The notes beneath the pieces are model-generated. The model was not told the DNA's origin. It did not search any database and was given only the letters and a program-made list of their open reading frames with translations. DNA of 64,000 nt from Amycolatopsis acidicola (GTDB taxonomy: Bacteria > Actinomycetota > Actinomycetes > Mycobacteriales > Pseudonocardiaceae), in the NCBI RefSeq assembly GCF_007713735.2, contig NZ_VMNW02000004.1, forward strand, positions 124,001 through 188,000, written 5' to 3'. The position numbers and the translations under genes are program-made. Shown in pieces: positions 25,501 to 33,604 of the stretch; position 1 is the stretch's first letter, and each line of letters begins with the position of its first letter.

Positions 25501-26607
25501 CTAAGCCGCGTCGAGTTCCGGCTCCAGGGTAGTGGGTTCGGTGCGCCGCGGTCGCGTGCTGTCCGGCAGCGCGAACTTGACCAGCTTCTTCGCCACCGAG
25601 AACAGCTGCTTGTGCAGGGGACCCGTGTTGTACGGGAGCCCGTACTTCTCGCAGATGGCACGCACCTCGCCGGCGATCTGCGGGTACCGCCGCGCGGGGA
25701 TGTCGGGGAACAGGTGGTGCTCGATCTGGTGCGACAGGTTCCCGGACATGATGTGGAACAGCCTGCCGCCGGTGATGTTCGCGGAGCCGAGGATCTGCCG
25801 CAGATACCACTGCCCGCGCGACTCGTCCTCGGTCTCCTCCTCGCTGAAGCTCTCCACGTCGGCCGGGAAGTGCCCGCAGAAGATGACGGAGAACGCCCAC
25901 ACGTTGCGCACCACGTTCGCGGTGAGGTTCCCGGCGAACGTCATCGGCGCGAACGGGCCGGTGAGCAGCGGGAACAACACGTAGTCCTTGCCGACCTGGC
26001 GCGCCGCCTTGCGCACCATCCGCGCGCGGACCTCCTTGAACTCCGACCACTTCCGCTCGCCGCGCACGATCCGGTCGAACTCGAGATCGTGCAGCATCAC
26101 GCCCCACTCGAACATGAACGCGAGGAAGAAGGCGTAGACCGGGTTCCCGAGGTAGTAGGGATGCCATTTCTGCGCCGGGTCGATCCGCAGGATCCCGTAG
26201 CCCACATCGCGATCCTTGTCGACGATGTTGGTGTAGGTGTGGTGGATGTAGTTGTGGGAATGCCGCCAGTTCTCGCCCGGCGCCACGTTGTCCCATTCGA
26301 ACCGCTGCGAGCTCAGCGCCGGGTCACGGGTCCAGTCGTACTGCCCGTGCATCACGTTGTGCCCGATTTCCATGTTGTCCAGGATTTTCGACACCGACAG
26401 CGCCGCCACGGCGAGCGGCCAGGCCGGCGGCACGTACATCAGCCCGCGGCCGAGTACTTCCAGGCCGCGCTGGGTCTTGATGACGTTCTGGATGTAGTCG
26501 ACGTCCTCCTTGCCGAGTCCGGCGACGACCCGCTGCCGGATCGCGTCCATTTCCCGGCCGAATTCCTCGACCTGCGCCGGAGTCAGCCGGTCCTGCAGTC
26601 CCGTCAT
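25501..26607 (-). CDS. Membrane fatty acyl-CoA desaturase (DesA3-like)
   Basis: A 368-residue di-iron membrane desaturase that introduces a double bond into acyl chains. The three histidine boxes are HNVMH (83-87), HSHNYIHH (116-123) and HQIEHH (293-298). Hydrophobic stretches lie around 56-76, 153-172 and 208-245. The ATG at 26607 was chosen. It is 10 bp downstream of a ferredoxin-type reductase gene, the same order as Rv3230c-desA3 in Mycobacterium tuberculosis, where the reductase supplies electrons. A TetR gene lies divergently upstream of the operon. Confidence 0.93.
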   Translation of the reverse strand: MTGLQDRLTPAQVEEFGREMDAIRQRVVAGLGKEDVDYIQNVIKTQRGLEVLGRGLMYVPPAWPLAVAALSVSKILDNMEIGHNVMHGQYDWTRDPALSSQRFEWDNVAPGENWRHSHNYIHHTYTNIVDKDRDVGYGILRIDPAQKWHPYYLGNPVYAFFLAFMFEWGVMLHDLEFDRIVRGERKWSEFKEVRARMVRKAARQVGKDYVLFPLLTGPFAPMTFAGNLTANVVRNVWAFSVIFCGHFPADVESFSEEETEDESRGQWYLRQILGSANITGGRLFHIMSGNLSHQIEHHLFPDIPARRYPQIAGEVRAICEKYGLPYNTGPLHKQLFSVAKKLVKFALPDSTRPRRTEPTTLEPELDAA

Positions 26608-26617
26608 GACAGTTCCC

Positions 26618-27676
26618 CTAACAGTTGATCTCGACGTCCCCGACCGGGACGGAGATGCAGAGTTGGATCTCTTCGTCGTCCTCGCCGTGCAGTTCACCGG
26701 ATTTCGCGTCGCGCACGGTGCCGCGCGTTTTGACCTTCGTGCACGAGAAACAGATGCCCATCCGGCAGCCGTGCTCCGGCGAAAGCCCCGCGGCCTCCGC
26801 CTGCTCCAGCAGCGGGCGGCCGGAGTTCTCGATCTCCTTGCCGCTGTGCGCGAACCGCACCCGGCCGGTGGCGCTCCCGGTGTCGAACGTCAACTCCGGC
26901 GGGGTGAACTCCTCGGTGTGCAGCTGTTCACTCAAGCCTTCGGCCGCGTACACCTCGCGCACCGAGTCCATCAGCGGTTTCGGGCCGCACAAGTACGTCT
27001 GGGCGGAGTCGTACCAAGGCGCGGCCGCCTTCAGGTGCTCGGCGGAGAAGAACCCGGAAAGCTCCGCGCCTTCTTCGTGGGTGTACCCGAAAACGACGCG
27101 GAAATTCCCGCGTGCAAGCGCTTCCAGTTCCTCGCGGTAGAGCACGTCGTCCGCCGTGTTCGCGTAGTGCAGGAACACCAGCTCGCCGCGGTAGTCCTCC
27201 TCGGCGAGCGTGCGCGCCATCGAGAGCACGGGTGTGATCCCGCTGCCGCCGCTGATCAACAGGATCCGCTCCGGCCGCGGGTCCGGCAGGGTGAAGGCGC
27301 CGTCCGCTGGGGACAGTCCGAGCACCATGCCGCGGGTGGCTTCGCCGCACAGGTGCCGTGAAACCAGGCCCCGCGGATCCGCCTTGATCGTCAGTTCCAG
27401 CCCGCCGCCGTACTGCGAGCCGGCGGGTGAGTAACAGCGCGTTCGCCGGATTCCGTTGATGTCGACGGAAATCCGCACGTACTGCCCCGCGGTGAAGCCA
27501 CGCCAGGCGCGGCTCGGCCGCAGCGACAGCGTGACCGAGTCCGCGGTCTGCCTGCGCACTCCGACGACTTCGCCGCGTAGCTCGCGCCGCACCAGCATCG
27601 GGTCGACCAGTTCGAGGTAGCGGTCCACGCCGTGCGGGGTGAGCAGTGCTTCCGCGATCGAGGCCAGCTTGCCCAT
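26618..27676 (-). CDS. Ferredoxin reductase with 2Fe-2S domain (desaturase electron donor)
   Basis: A 352-residue oxidoreductase with an FAD domain (RTRCYSPAG), an NAD(P) domain (ISGGSGITPVLSMA, YLCGPKPLMDSV) and a C-terminal plant-type 2Fe-2S domain with cysteines at about 304, 309, 312 and 340 (HGCRMGICFSC ... IQLC). It passes electrons from NAD(P)H to the adjacent desaturase. The ATG at 27676 gives a natural N-terminus. The operon promoter lies in the 91-bp gap shared with the divergent TetR gene and its likely operator at 27689-27706. Confidence 0.93.
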   Translation of the reverse strand: MGKLASIAEALLTPHGVDRYLELVDPMLVRRELRGEVVGVRRQTADSVTLSLRPSRAWRGFTAGQYVRISVDINGIRRTRCYSPAGSQYGGGLELTIKADPRGLVSRHLCGEATRGMVLGLSPADGAFTLPDPRPERILLISGGSGITPVLSMARTLAEEDYRGELVFLHYANTADDVLYREELEALARGNFRVVFGYTHEEGAELSGFFSAEHLKAAAPWYDSAQTYLCGPKPLMDSVREVYAAEGLSEQLHTEEFTPPELTFDTGSATGRVRFAHSGKEIENSGRPLLEQAEAAGLSPEHGCRMGICFSCTKVKTRGTVRDAKSGELHGEDDEEIQLCISVPVGDVEINC

Positions 27677-27688
27677 CGCACCTCCAAC

Positions 27689-27706
27689 AGTGAACACCTG
27701 TGCACT
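27689..27706. promoter_or_regulatory. Operator-like dyad between the desaturase operon and TetR gene
   Basis: AGTGAACACCTGTGCACT fits a dyad AGTG-n-ACA-nn-TGT-n-CACT in which every defined base is paired. It lies 13 bp upstream of the reductase start, in the gap shared with the divergent TetR gene. The arrangement parallels DesT control of desCB in Pseudomonas aeruginosa. Confidence 0.65.
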
Positions 27707-27767
27707 CAAGTGTGAGGGTGCGGACACTTCGCCGCAAGGCCGGGTGCGCGAAAGTAGGCTGGGTCAC

Positions 27768-28400
27768 GTGACGGCCGAACCGGTGACGCGCCACGAGCGC
27801 AAGGAAAGGACCAGGCGGGCGCTGCTCGACGCGGCGCTCGAGCTGCTCGCCGACCGCGGGTACGCCAGCCTGAGCCTGCGGGAGGTCACCAAACGCGCCG
27901 GAATCGTGCCCACGGCGTTCTACCGCCACTTCGCGTCCATGGACGAGCTCGGCGTCGCTCTCGTCGAGGAGTCCATGCGCACGCTGCGCTCGATGCTCCG
28001 CGCGGCCCGCAGCGATCCGCGCAGCGCCACCGACGTCATCCGCGCGTCGGTCGCCACGCTGTACGAACACGTCCGCGCGAACGAGAACCATTTCCGTTTC
28101 GTCACGCGTGAGCGGTACGGCGGCACCGGCGCGGTTCAGCAGTCGATCGCGGTCGAGCTCAAACTTTTTTCCAGTGAGCTGGCCGTTGACCTGGCCCGAT
28201 TCGAATTCCTCCGCGAATGGTCCACCGAGGATCTGCACATGATGGCCGGCCTGATCGTGACCGCGATGCTCGCGACGGTCGTGGAATTGCTCGAAGCCCG
28301 GCCGCGCGACGCGGAAACGGACGAGCGCATTGTGCGGGCCGCGGAAAAACGTCTCCGCTTGATCACGGTGGGGGTCCCCGGCTGGCGAAGCGGGGCTTGA
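27768..28400 (+). CDS. TetR-family regulator of the desaturase operon (DesT-like)
   Basis: A 210-residue TetR regulator. The helix-turn-helix is at about residues 15-60 (ALLDAALELLADRGYASLSL and VPTAFYRHFASMDELG), matching the DesT/FabR-like subgroup (TAFYRHF). The start is a GTG at 27768, with a TAGGCT -10 at 27755-27760, which implies a leaderless mRNA. It is divergent from the reductase/desaturase operon and probably senses acyl-CoA to set membrane unsaturation. That function is inferred from position and subgroup. Confidence 0.88.
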   Translation: MTAEPVTRHERKERTRRALLDAALELLADRGYASLSLREVTKRAGIVPTAFYRHFASMDELGVALVEESMRTLRSMLRAARSDPRSATDVIRASVATLYEHVRANENHFRFVTRERYGGTGAVQQSIAVELKLFSSELAVDLARFEFLREWSTEDLHMMAGLIVTAMLATVVELLEARPRDAETDERIVRAAEKRLRLITVGVPGWRSGA

Positions 28401-28461
28401 CGCCACTGCCGGTGACCTCTTTCCTATCCTCACTGGGAACCCGTCCCTGTGAGCGGAGGTC

Positions 28462-29568
28462 GTGTTGGCCGAGCCCCAACCCCTGTCCATCGGCGTCGTG
28501 CGCGAGTCGGCGCCTGGGGAGCGCCGCGTGGCGCTGGTACCCAAACTCGTGGAAAGACTGGTCAAACGCGGTCTGCGGGTGGTGGTGGAACCCGGTGCCG
28601 GCGCGGGGGCGCTACTGGCGGACGAGGCCTTCGAGGAAGCGGGCGCGGAGCTCGGCAACGCCTGGGGCGCCGACATCGTGCTCAAGGTCTCGCCGCCGGA
28701 CAAGTTCGAAATCACGAAACTGCATTTCGACACCGTCCTGATCGGTTTACTGAAACCGCTGTCCGATGTGGACGGGATCGCCGCGCTCGAGCGGTCGAGG
28801 GTGACGGCCTTCGCGATGGAGGCGATCCCGCGGATCACGCGCGCGCAGGCGATGGACGCGCTGTCCTCGCAGAGCAGCGTCGCCGGTTATCGCGCGGTGC
28901 TGCTGGCCGCCGAACGCCTGACGCGGTTCTTCCCGATGCTCACCACGGCGGCCGGTACTGTCCCGCCCGCGAAGGTGCTGGTGCTCGGCGCCGGTGTGGC
29001 GGAGCTGCAGGCGCTGGCCACCGCGAAACGCCTCGGCGCGCGGACGACCGGTTACGACGTCCGGCCGGAAGTGGCCGAACAGGTCCGGTCGGTCGGCGCG
29101 CACTGGCTCGATCTCGGCATCGAAGCGGTCGGTGAAGGCGGGTACGCCCGCGAGCTCACCGAAGAGGAAAGGGCGGAGCAGCAACGCAGACTGACCGCGG
29201 CGATCACGAAGTTCGACGTCGTGATCACCACCGCGCTGGTGCCAGGCCGCCGGGCGCCGACGCTCGTCACCGCCGAAGCGGTGCGCGGGATGCCGGCCGG
29301 TGGCGTGATCGTGGACCTGGCCGGTGAGTCCGGCGGCAACTGCGAACTGACCGAACCCGGCGCGGAAATCGTGGCGCACGAGGTGACGATCTGCTCGCCG
29401 CTGAACCTGGCTGGCGAAATGCCCGGCCACGCCAGCGAACTCTACGCGCGCAACGTGACCGAACTGATCGAGTTGCTCGTGGACGGTGCAGGGCGGCTTT
29501 CGCTGGACTTCACCGATCCGATCGTTTCCGGCGCGTGTGTCGCGGGCCGGGCAAGGAAGGACTCCTGA
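28462..29568 (+). CDS. pntA: NAD(P) transhydrogenase subunit alpha, part 1
   Basis: A 368-residue soluble NAD(H)-binding domain I of proton-translocating transhydrogenase. Signatures are RESAPGERRVALVP, LSSQSSVAGYRAVLLAA and the NAD motif VLVLGAGVAELQALATAKRLGA is split here only for reading as GAGVAELQA. The alpha subunit is split, as in many actinobacteria, with the membrane part encoded by the next gene. RBS GGAGG lies at 28455-28459: the GTG at 28462 is only 2 nt away, and a TTG at 28465 has better spacing. A TATCCT -10 candidate sits at 28425-28430. Confidence 0.93.
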   Translation: MLAEPQPLSIGVVRESAPGERRVALVPKLVERLVKRGLRVVVEPGAGAGALLADEAFEEAGAELGNAWGADIVLKVSPPDKFEITKLHFDTVLIGLLKPLSDVDGIAALERSRVTAFAMEAIPRITRAQAMDALSSQSSVAGYRAVLLAAERLTRFFPMLTTAAGTVPPAKVLVLGAGVAELQALATAKRLGARTTGYDVRPEVAEQVRSVGAHWLDLGIEAVGEGGYARELTEEERAEQQRRLTAAITKFDVVITTALVPGRRAPTLVTAEAVRGMPAGGVIVDLAGESGGNCELTEPGAEIVAHEVTICSPLNLAGEMPGHASELYARNVTELIELLVDGAGRLSLDFTDPIVSGACVAGRARKDS

Positions 29569-29867
29569 TGCTGATCGAGAGCCTGGCGATTCTGGTACTC
29601 GCCGGATTCGTGGGTTTCGTCGTGATCTCCAAGGTGCCCAACACCTTGCACACGCCGCTGATGTCGGGCACCAACGCCATCCACGGCATCGTGCTGCTCG
29701 GCGGGCTGATCGTGCTCGGACTCGGCGCGACCGGGGTGTTCGACAAGATCCTGCTGGTGATCGCGATCGCCTTCGGCACCATCAACATCGTCGGCGGCTT
29801 CCTCGTCACCGACCGGATGCTGGGGATGTTCAAGGGCAAGAAGGAAAAGAAGGAGGCTGGCGAATGA
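29568..29867 (+). CDS. pntAB: NAD(P) transhydrogenase subunit alpha, part 2
   Basis: A 99-residue membrane subunit with three hydrophobic segments and the family signature KVPNTLHTPLMSGTNAIHG. It forms part of the proton channel together with PntB. Its ATG overlaps the pntA stop by one base, and its own stop overlaps the pntB ATG by 4 bp. The Lys-rich C-terminus (GKKEKKEAGE) faces the cytoplasm. Confidence 0.94.
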   Translation: MLIESLAILVLAGFVGFVVISKVPNTLHTPLMSGTNAIHGIVLLGGLIVLGLGATGVFDKILLVIAIAFGTINIVGGFLVTDRMLGMFKGKKEKKEAGE

Positions 29868-31246
29868 CCAGTTTCGTCGGCGTCCTCTACATCGTCGCGT
29901 TCGCGCTGTTCATCTACGGCCTGATGGGGCTGACCGGCCCGCGCACCGCGGTGCGCGGCAACTGGATCGCCGCCACGGGCATGGTGATCGCGGTCGTCGC
30001 GACGCTGCTCACCCCTGGCATGAGCAACTGGGTGCTGATCGCGATCGGCATCCTGCTCGGCGCGGTCGTCGGCGTGCCGGCCGCGCGCCGCGTGAAGATG
30101 ACCGCCATGCCGCAGATGGTCGCGCTGTTCAACGGCGTCGGCGGTGGCGCGGTGGCGCTGATCGCGTGGGTCGAGTTCCGGACCTCGGACGGCTACGACG
30201 GCGAACCGCGGTACGTCGCGATCACGTCGTTGTTCGCCGCGCTCATCGGTTCGGTTTCCTTCTGGGGCTCGCTGATCGCGTTCGGCAAGCTGCAGGAGAA
30301 GATCTCCGGGCAGCCGATCGCGCTGCGGCGGTGGCAACAACCGTTGAACGTCGTTCTGCTGCTGATCGCGATCGCGGCCGGGGTACTCGTGATCACCGGG
30401 TCCACGCTGGAAATCCTGATGATCCTGCTGTTGGTGGCGGCCGCCGCGCTCGGTGTCATGGTGGTGCTGCCGATCGGCGGCGCGGACATGCCGGTGGTCA
30501 TCTCCCTGCTCAACGCCTGCACCGGGTTGTCGGCCGCGGCGATGGGGCTGGCGTTGCAGAACACCGCGCTGATCGTGGCCGGGATGATCGTCGGCGCTTC
30601 GGGTTCGATCCTGACGAACCTGATGGCGAAGGCGATGAACCGGTCGATCCCGGCGATCGTGGCCGGCGGGTTCGGCGGCACCACGGCTTTGGCCGCGGGC
30701 AGCGCGGAAGCCCGTCCGGTGCGCAGCACGAGCGCGGCCGACACCGCGATCCAGATGGCGTACGCCGGCAAGGTCGTGGTGGTGCCCGGTTACGGCATGG
30801 CCGTGGCGCAGGCCCAGCACGCGGTGCGGGAGATGGCGCAGCTGCTGGAGGGCAAGGGAATTTCGGTGGCGTACGCGATCCACCCGGTCGCCGGGCGGAT
30901 GCCGGGGCACATGAACGTGCTGCTGGCGGAAGCCGACGTGCCGTACGAACAGCTGCGGGAGATGGACGAGATCAACTCGGAGTTCGCGCAGACCGACGTG
31001 GCACTGGTGATCGGCGCCAACGACGTGACGAACCCGGCGGCGCGCACCGACCCCGGCTCGCCCATCTACGGAATGCCGATCCTCGACGTGAACGCGAGCC
31101 GTTCGGTGATCGTGCTCAAGCGATCGATGAACTCCGGTTTCGCCGGCATCGACAACGACCTGTTCTACGACCCGAAAACCACGATGCTCTTCGGGGACGC
31201 GAAATCCTCGGTCGGGGAAATCGTGGAGGAACTGAAAGCGCTGTGA
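29864..31246 (+). CDS. pntB: NAD(P) transhydrogenase subunit beta
   Basis: A 460-residue subunit with about nine membrane segments (residues 5-260) and the C-terminal NADP(H)-binding domain III (VVVPGYGMAVAQAQHAVREM, ALVIGANDVTNPAA, FYDPKTTMLFGDAK). With PntA it couples hydride transfer from NADH to NADP to proton import, supplying NADPH. The start overlaps the preceding gene by 4 bp. A perfect 18-bp-stem terminator follows at once. Confidence 0.95.
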   Translation: MTSFVGVLYIVAFALFIYGLMGLTGPRTAVRGNWIAATGMVIAVVATLLTPGMSNWVLIAIGILLGAVVGVPAARRVKMTAMPQMVALFNGVGGGAVALIAWVEFRTSDGYDGEPRYVAITSLFAALIGSVSFWGSLIAFGKLQEKISGQPIALRRWQQPLNVVLLLIAIAAGVLVITGSTLEILMILLLVAAAALGVMVVLPIGGADMPVVISLLNACTGLSAAAMGLALQNTALIVAGMIVGASGSILTNLMAKAMNRSIPAIVAGGFGGTTALAAGSAEARPVRSTSAADTAIQMAYAGKVVVVPGYGMAVAQAQHAVREMAQLLEGKGISVAYAIHPVAGRMPGHMNVLLAEADVPYEQLREMDEINSEFAQTDVALVIGANDVTNPAARTDPGSPIYGMPILDVNASRSVIVLKRSMNSGFAGIDNDLFYDPKTTMLFGDAKSSVGEIVEELKAL

Positions 31247-31247
31247 C

Positions 31248-31287
31248 CTCCTCAGTGCGCCGGGCTCCGGCCCGGCGCACTGAGGAG
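31248..31287. terminator. Strong bidirectional terminator
   Basis: A perfect 18-bp stem (31248-31265 with 31270-31287) is closed by a TCCG tetraloop. It starts 1 bp after the pntB stop and ends 2 bp before the convergent Lsr2-like gene stop. Confidence 0.93.
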
Positions 31288-31289
31288 TG

Positions 31290-32126
31290 TCATTCGGCGG
31301 AGGAGAAAACGACCGGCGGCGCGGTCCGGCGACGGGGAGCCTTTTCGGCGGCGGCCTTCTTTACCGGCTGCTTCGCCGCCGCGGCGGGCTTTTTCGCGGC
31401 AGCCGCGGGCTTCTTGGCGGCAGCGGCCTTCGGCTTCGCCGGGGCCTTCGCGGTGGTCTTCGCCGCGGCCCTGGTGGCGGCCGGCTTGGCGGCGGCCTTG
31501 GTGGCGGCGGGCTTCTTCGGCGCGGCCTTCGTCGACTTCGCGGCAGCCGATTTCGCAGCCGTCGATTTCGCAGCCGTCGACTTCACTGCGGTCGACTTCG
31601 CCGCGGCCGATTTCGCAGCCGTGGTTTTCGCCGGGGCGGCCTTTGCCGTGGTGGCCCGCGTCGATTTCGCGGCCTTTGCCGGGGCGGCTTTCGCGGCGGC
31701 GGTTTTCCGCGTGGTGGCCTTTGCCGCCGTCTTCGTGGCGGCGGGCTTGGCGGCGGCCTTCTTCGCGGTGGTTTTCGCGGGCGCGGCCTTCGTGGCGGCC
31801 GCGGCTTTCACGCCCCTTTTCGGCGCGGCGGCTCCCGCCGTTTTCGCGGTGGCGCGTTTCGTGGCGGGCGCCTTCGCCGTTTTCGCCGCGGCGGTACGGG
31901 AATTCGTGCGGCGGGCCGGCGGCGCGAGGCGCTTCGGCCTGCGCTTGCGGCCACCGATGCGGCGGCCGTTCTCCACGTAGCGGGTCAGGATCTCGCGAAG
32001 GTTTTCCGCGTTGTCGTCGGACAGGTCGATGTCGTAGTCGACACCGTCAAGGCCGAACCGGACCTGCTCCTGGGCCGGCTCGCCGTTCAGGTCGTCCAGT
32101 AATTGCACCGCGGTGTTCTTCGCCAC
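31290..32126 (-). CDS. Lsr2 N-domain protein with histone-H1-like Ala/Lys tail
   Basis: A 278-residue protein. Residues 1-62 match the N-terminal dimerisation domain of the nucleoid protein Lsr2: MAKNTAVQLLDDLNG, VRFGLDGVDYDIDLS, NAENLREILTRYV and GRRIGGRKRRP. The C-terminal Lsr2 DNA-binding domain (normally with an RGR hook) is absent. In its place is about 210 residues of Ala/Lys/Thr/Pro repeats (AAKSTAAKSTAAKSAAAK type), like bacterial histone-H1/HupB tails. It probably bridges or compacts DNA through the tail. It converges on pntB across a terminator. The tail-coding DNA has a 15-bp-period repeat near 31540-31640. Confidence 0.88.
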   Translation of the reverse strand: MAKNTAVQLLDDLNGEPAQEQVRFGLDGVDYDIDLSDDNAENLREILTRYVENGRRIGGRKRRPKRLAPPARRTNSRTAAAKTAKAPATKRATAKTAGAAAPKRGVKAAAATKAAPAKTTAKKAAAKPAATKTAAKATTRKTAAAKAAPAKAAKSTRATTAKAAPAKTTAAKSAAAKSTAVKSTAAKSTAAKSAAAKSTKAAPKKPAATKAAAKPAATRAAAKTTAKAPAKPKAAAAKKPAAAAKKPAAAAKQPVKKAAAEKAPRRRTAPPVVFSSAE

Positions 32127-32209
32127 CGAAACCTCCCGTACTCGAATACTGCGGTGAGAATACCTCGCCCCGCTTGCGCTGCGCGTCTGCCTGGTGTGCG
32201 CTGATCCTC

Positions 32210-33604
32210 ATGACCGAAGAGACTTACGACGTAGTGGTGATCGGCGGCGGCCCGGTCGGCGAAAACGCCGCGGGCCGCGCGGTCGCCGGGGGCCTCAAAT
32301 CCGTGCTGGTGGACCACGAGCGCTTCGGCGGCGAGTGCTCCTACTGGGCGTGCATTCCGAGCAAAGCATTACTACGACCCGGAAACGCGCTCGCCGCGGC
32401 GAGACGGCTGCCCGGTGTTCCGGTGGGTGAGCGGCTCGACCCGGCGGCGGTGTTCGAGCGGCGCGACTCCTTCACCGGCAAGGGCGACGACAGCGGTCAG
32501 GTCGAGTGGGCGCGCGGCGCCGGCATCGAAACCGTGCGCGGGCACGCGCGGATCACGGGGCCACGAGAGGTCACTGTGGACGGCGAGCGAGTGTTGCACG
32601 CCACGCAGGCGGTGGTGGTCTGCACCGGAAGTGTGCCGCGCACGCCGGACATTCCCGGCCTCGGCGAGATCACCACGTGGGGTTCGCGCGAAGCCACGTC
32701 GGCGAGTGAAGTGCCGTCCCGGCTGGCGGTGCTCGGCGGCGGCGTGGTCGGTGTGGAGATGGCGCAGGCGTGGGCCCGGCTCGGCTCGCGGGTGGAGCTG
32801 ATCATCTCCGGCCCGCGTCCGCTGCCGAGGAACGCGGACTTCGTCGGGGACGCGGTGCTCGAGGGGCTCCGCGCGGACGGTGTCCGCGTTCATCCCGGAT
32901 CCGGCCTCGCGCGAGCTTCCGAAGTGGACGGAGCGGCGCGGCTGGAGCTGGTGGACGGCCGGACGCTCGACACCGACGTGCTGCTCGTCGCCACCGGCCG
33001 CCGTCCTGGCACGGACGATCTCGGCCTGGAGTCGATCGGGCTGAAGCCCGGGGCCGCGCTCACCGTCGACGACTCCGGCCGGGTGTCCGAAGTGGACGGT
33101 GACTGGCTGTACGCCGCGGGTGACGTGACGGGGCGGGCGCCGCTGACGCACCAGGGCAAGTACGCGGCGCGCGTGGTCGCGGACGTGCTGGTGGCCAGGT
33201 CGCAGGGCGAACCGGTCGACACGAGCCCGTGGAGCAAGCACTCCAGTACGGCCGACCACCACGCCGTGCCGCAGGTGGTGTTCACCGATCCGGAGGTGGC
33301 TTCGGTCGGCCTCGCCGGGCCGGTGGAGGGGAAACCGCACCGGGTGGTCGACCTCGACATCGCCGTCGCGGGTTCGTCGCTGCACGCCGACGGGTACGCG
33401 GGCAAGGCGCGGATGGTCGTGGACACCGAACGCGAGGTGCTCGTCGGGGTCACGTTCGTCGGACAGGACGTCGCCGAACTCCTGCACTCGGCGACGATCG
33501 CCGTCGCGGGGGAGGTGCCGCTCAGCAGGCTGTGGCACGCGGTGCCCGCGTTCCCGACGATCTCCGAAGTCTGGCTGAGGTTGCTGGAAACCTACGGCCT
33601 CTAA
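32210..33604 (+). CDS. Class I pyridine nucleotide-disulfide oxidoreductase homologue
   Basis: A 464-residue FAD/NAD(P) protein of the lipoamide dehydrogenase/mercuric reductase class. The FAD motif is VVIGGGPVGENAA, the redox disulfide motif is GGECSYWACIPSKALLR (Cys 43 and 48), the NAD motif is LAVLGGGVVGVEMAQAWARLG and the second FAD motif is WLYAAGDVTG. At the C-terminus the usual HPTxSE, whose His acts as the active-site base, reads AFPTISE, so that His is Phe (about 448). It may therefore have altered or different chemistry. The minus-strand neighbour's stop codon overlaps its stop by 3 bp. Confidence 0.88.
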   Translation: MTEETYDVVVIGGGPVGENAAGRAVAGGLKSVLVDHERFGGECSYWACIPSKALLRPGNALAAARRLPGVPVGERLDPAAVFERRDSFTGKGDDSGQVEWARGAGIETVRGHARITGPREVTVDGERVLHATQAVVVCTGSVPRTPDIPGLGEITTWGSREATSASEVPSRLAVLGGGVVGVEMAQAWARLGSRVELIISGPRPLPRNADFVGDAVLEGLRADGVRVHPGSGLARASEVDGAARLELVDGRTLDTDVLLVATGRRPGTDDLGLESIGLKPGAALTVDDSGRVSEVDGDWLYAAGDVTGRAPLTHQGKYAARVVADVLVARSQGEPVDTSPWSKHSSTADHHAVPQVVFTDPEVASVGLAGPVEGKPHRVVDLDIAVAGSSLHADGYAGKARMVVDTEREVLVGVTFVGQDVAELLHSATIAVAGEVPLSRLWHAVPAFPTISEVWLRLLETYGL

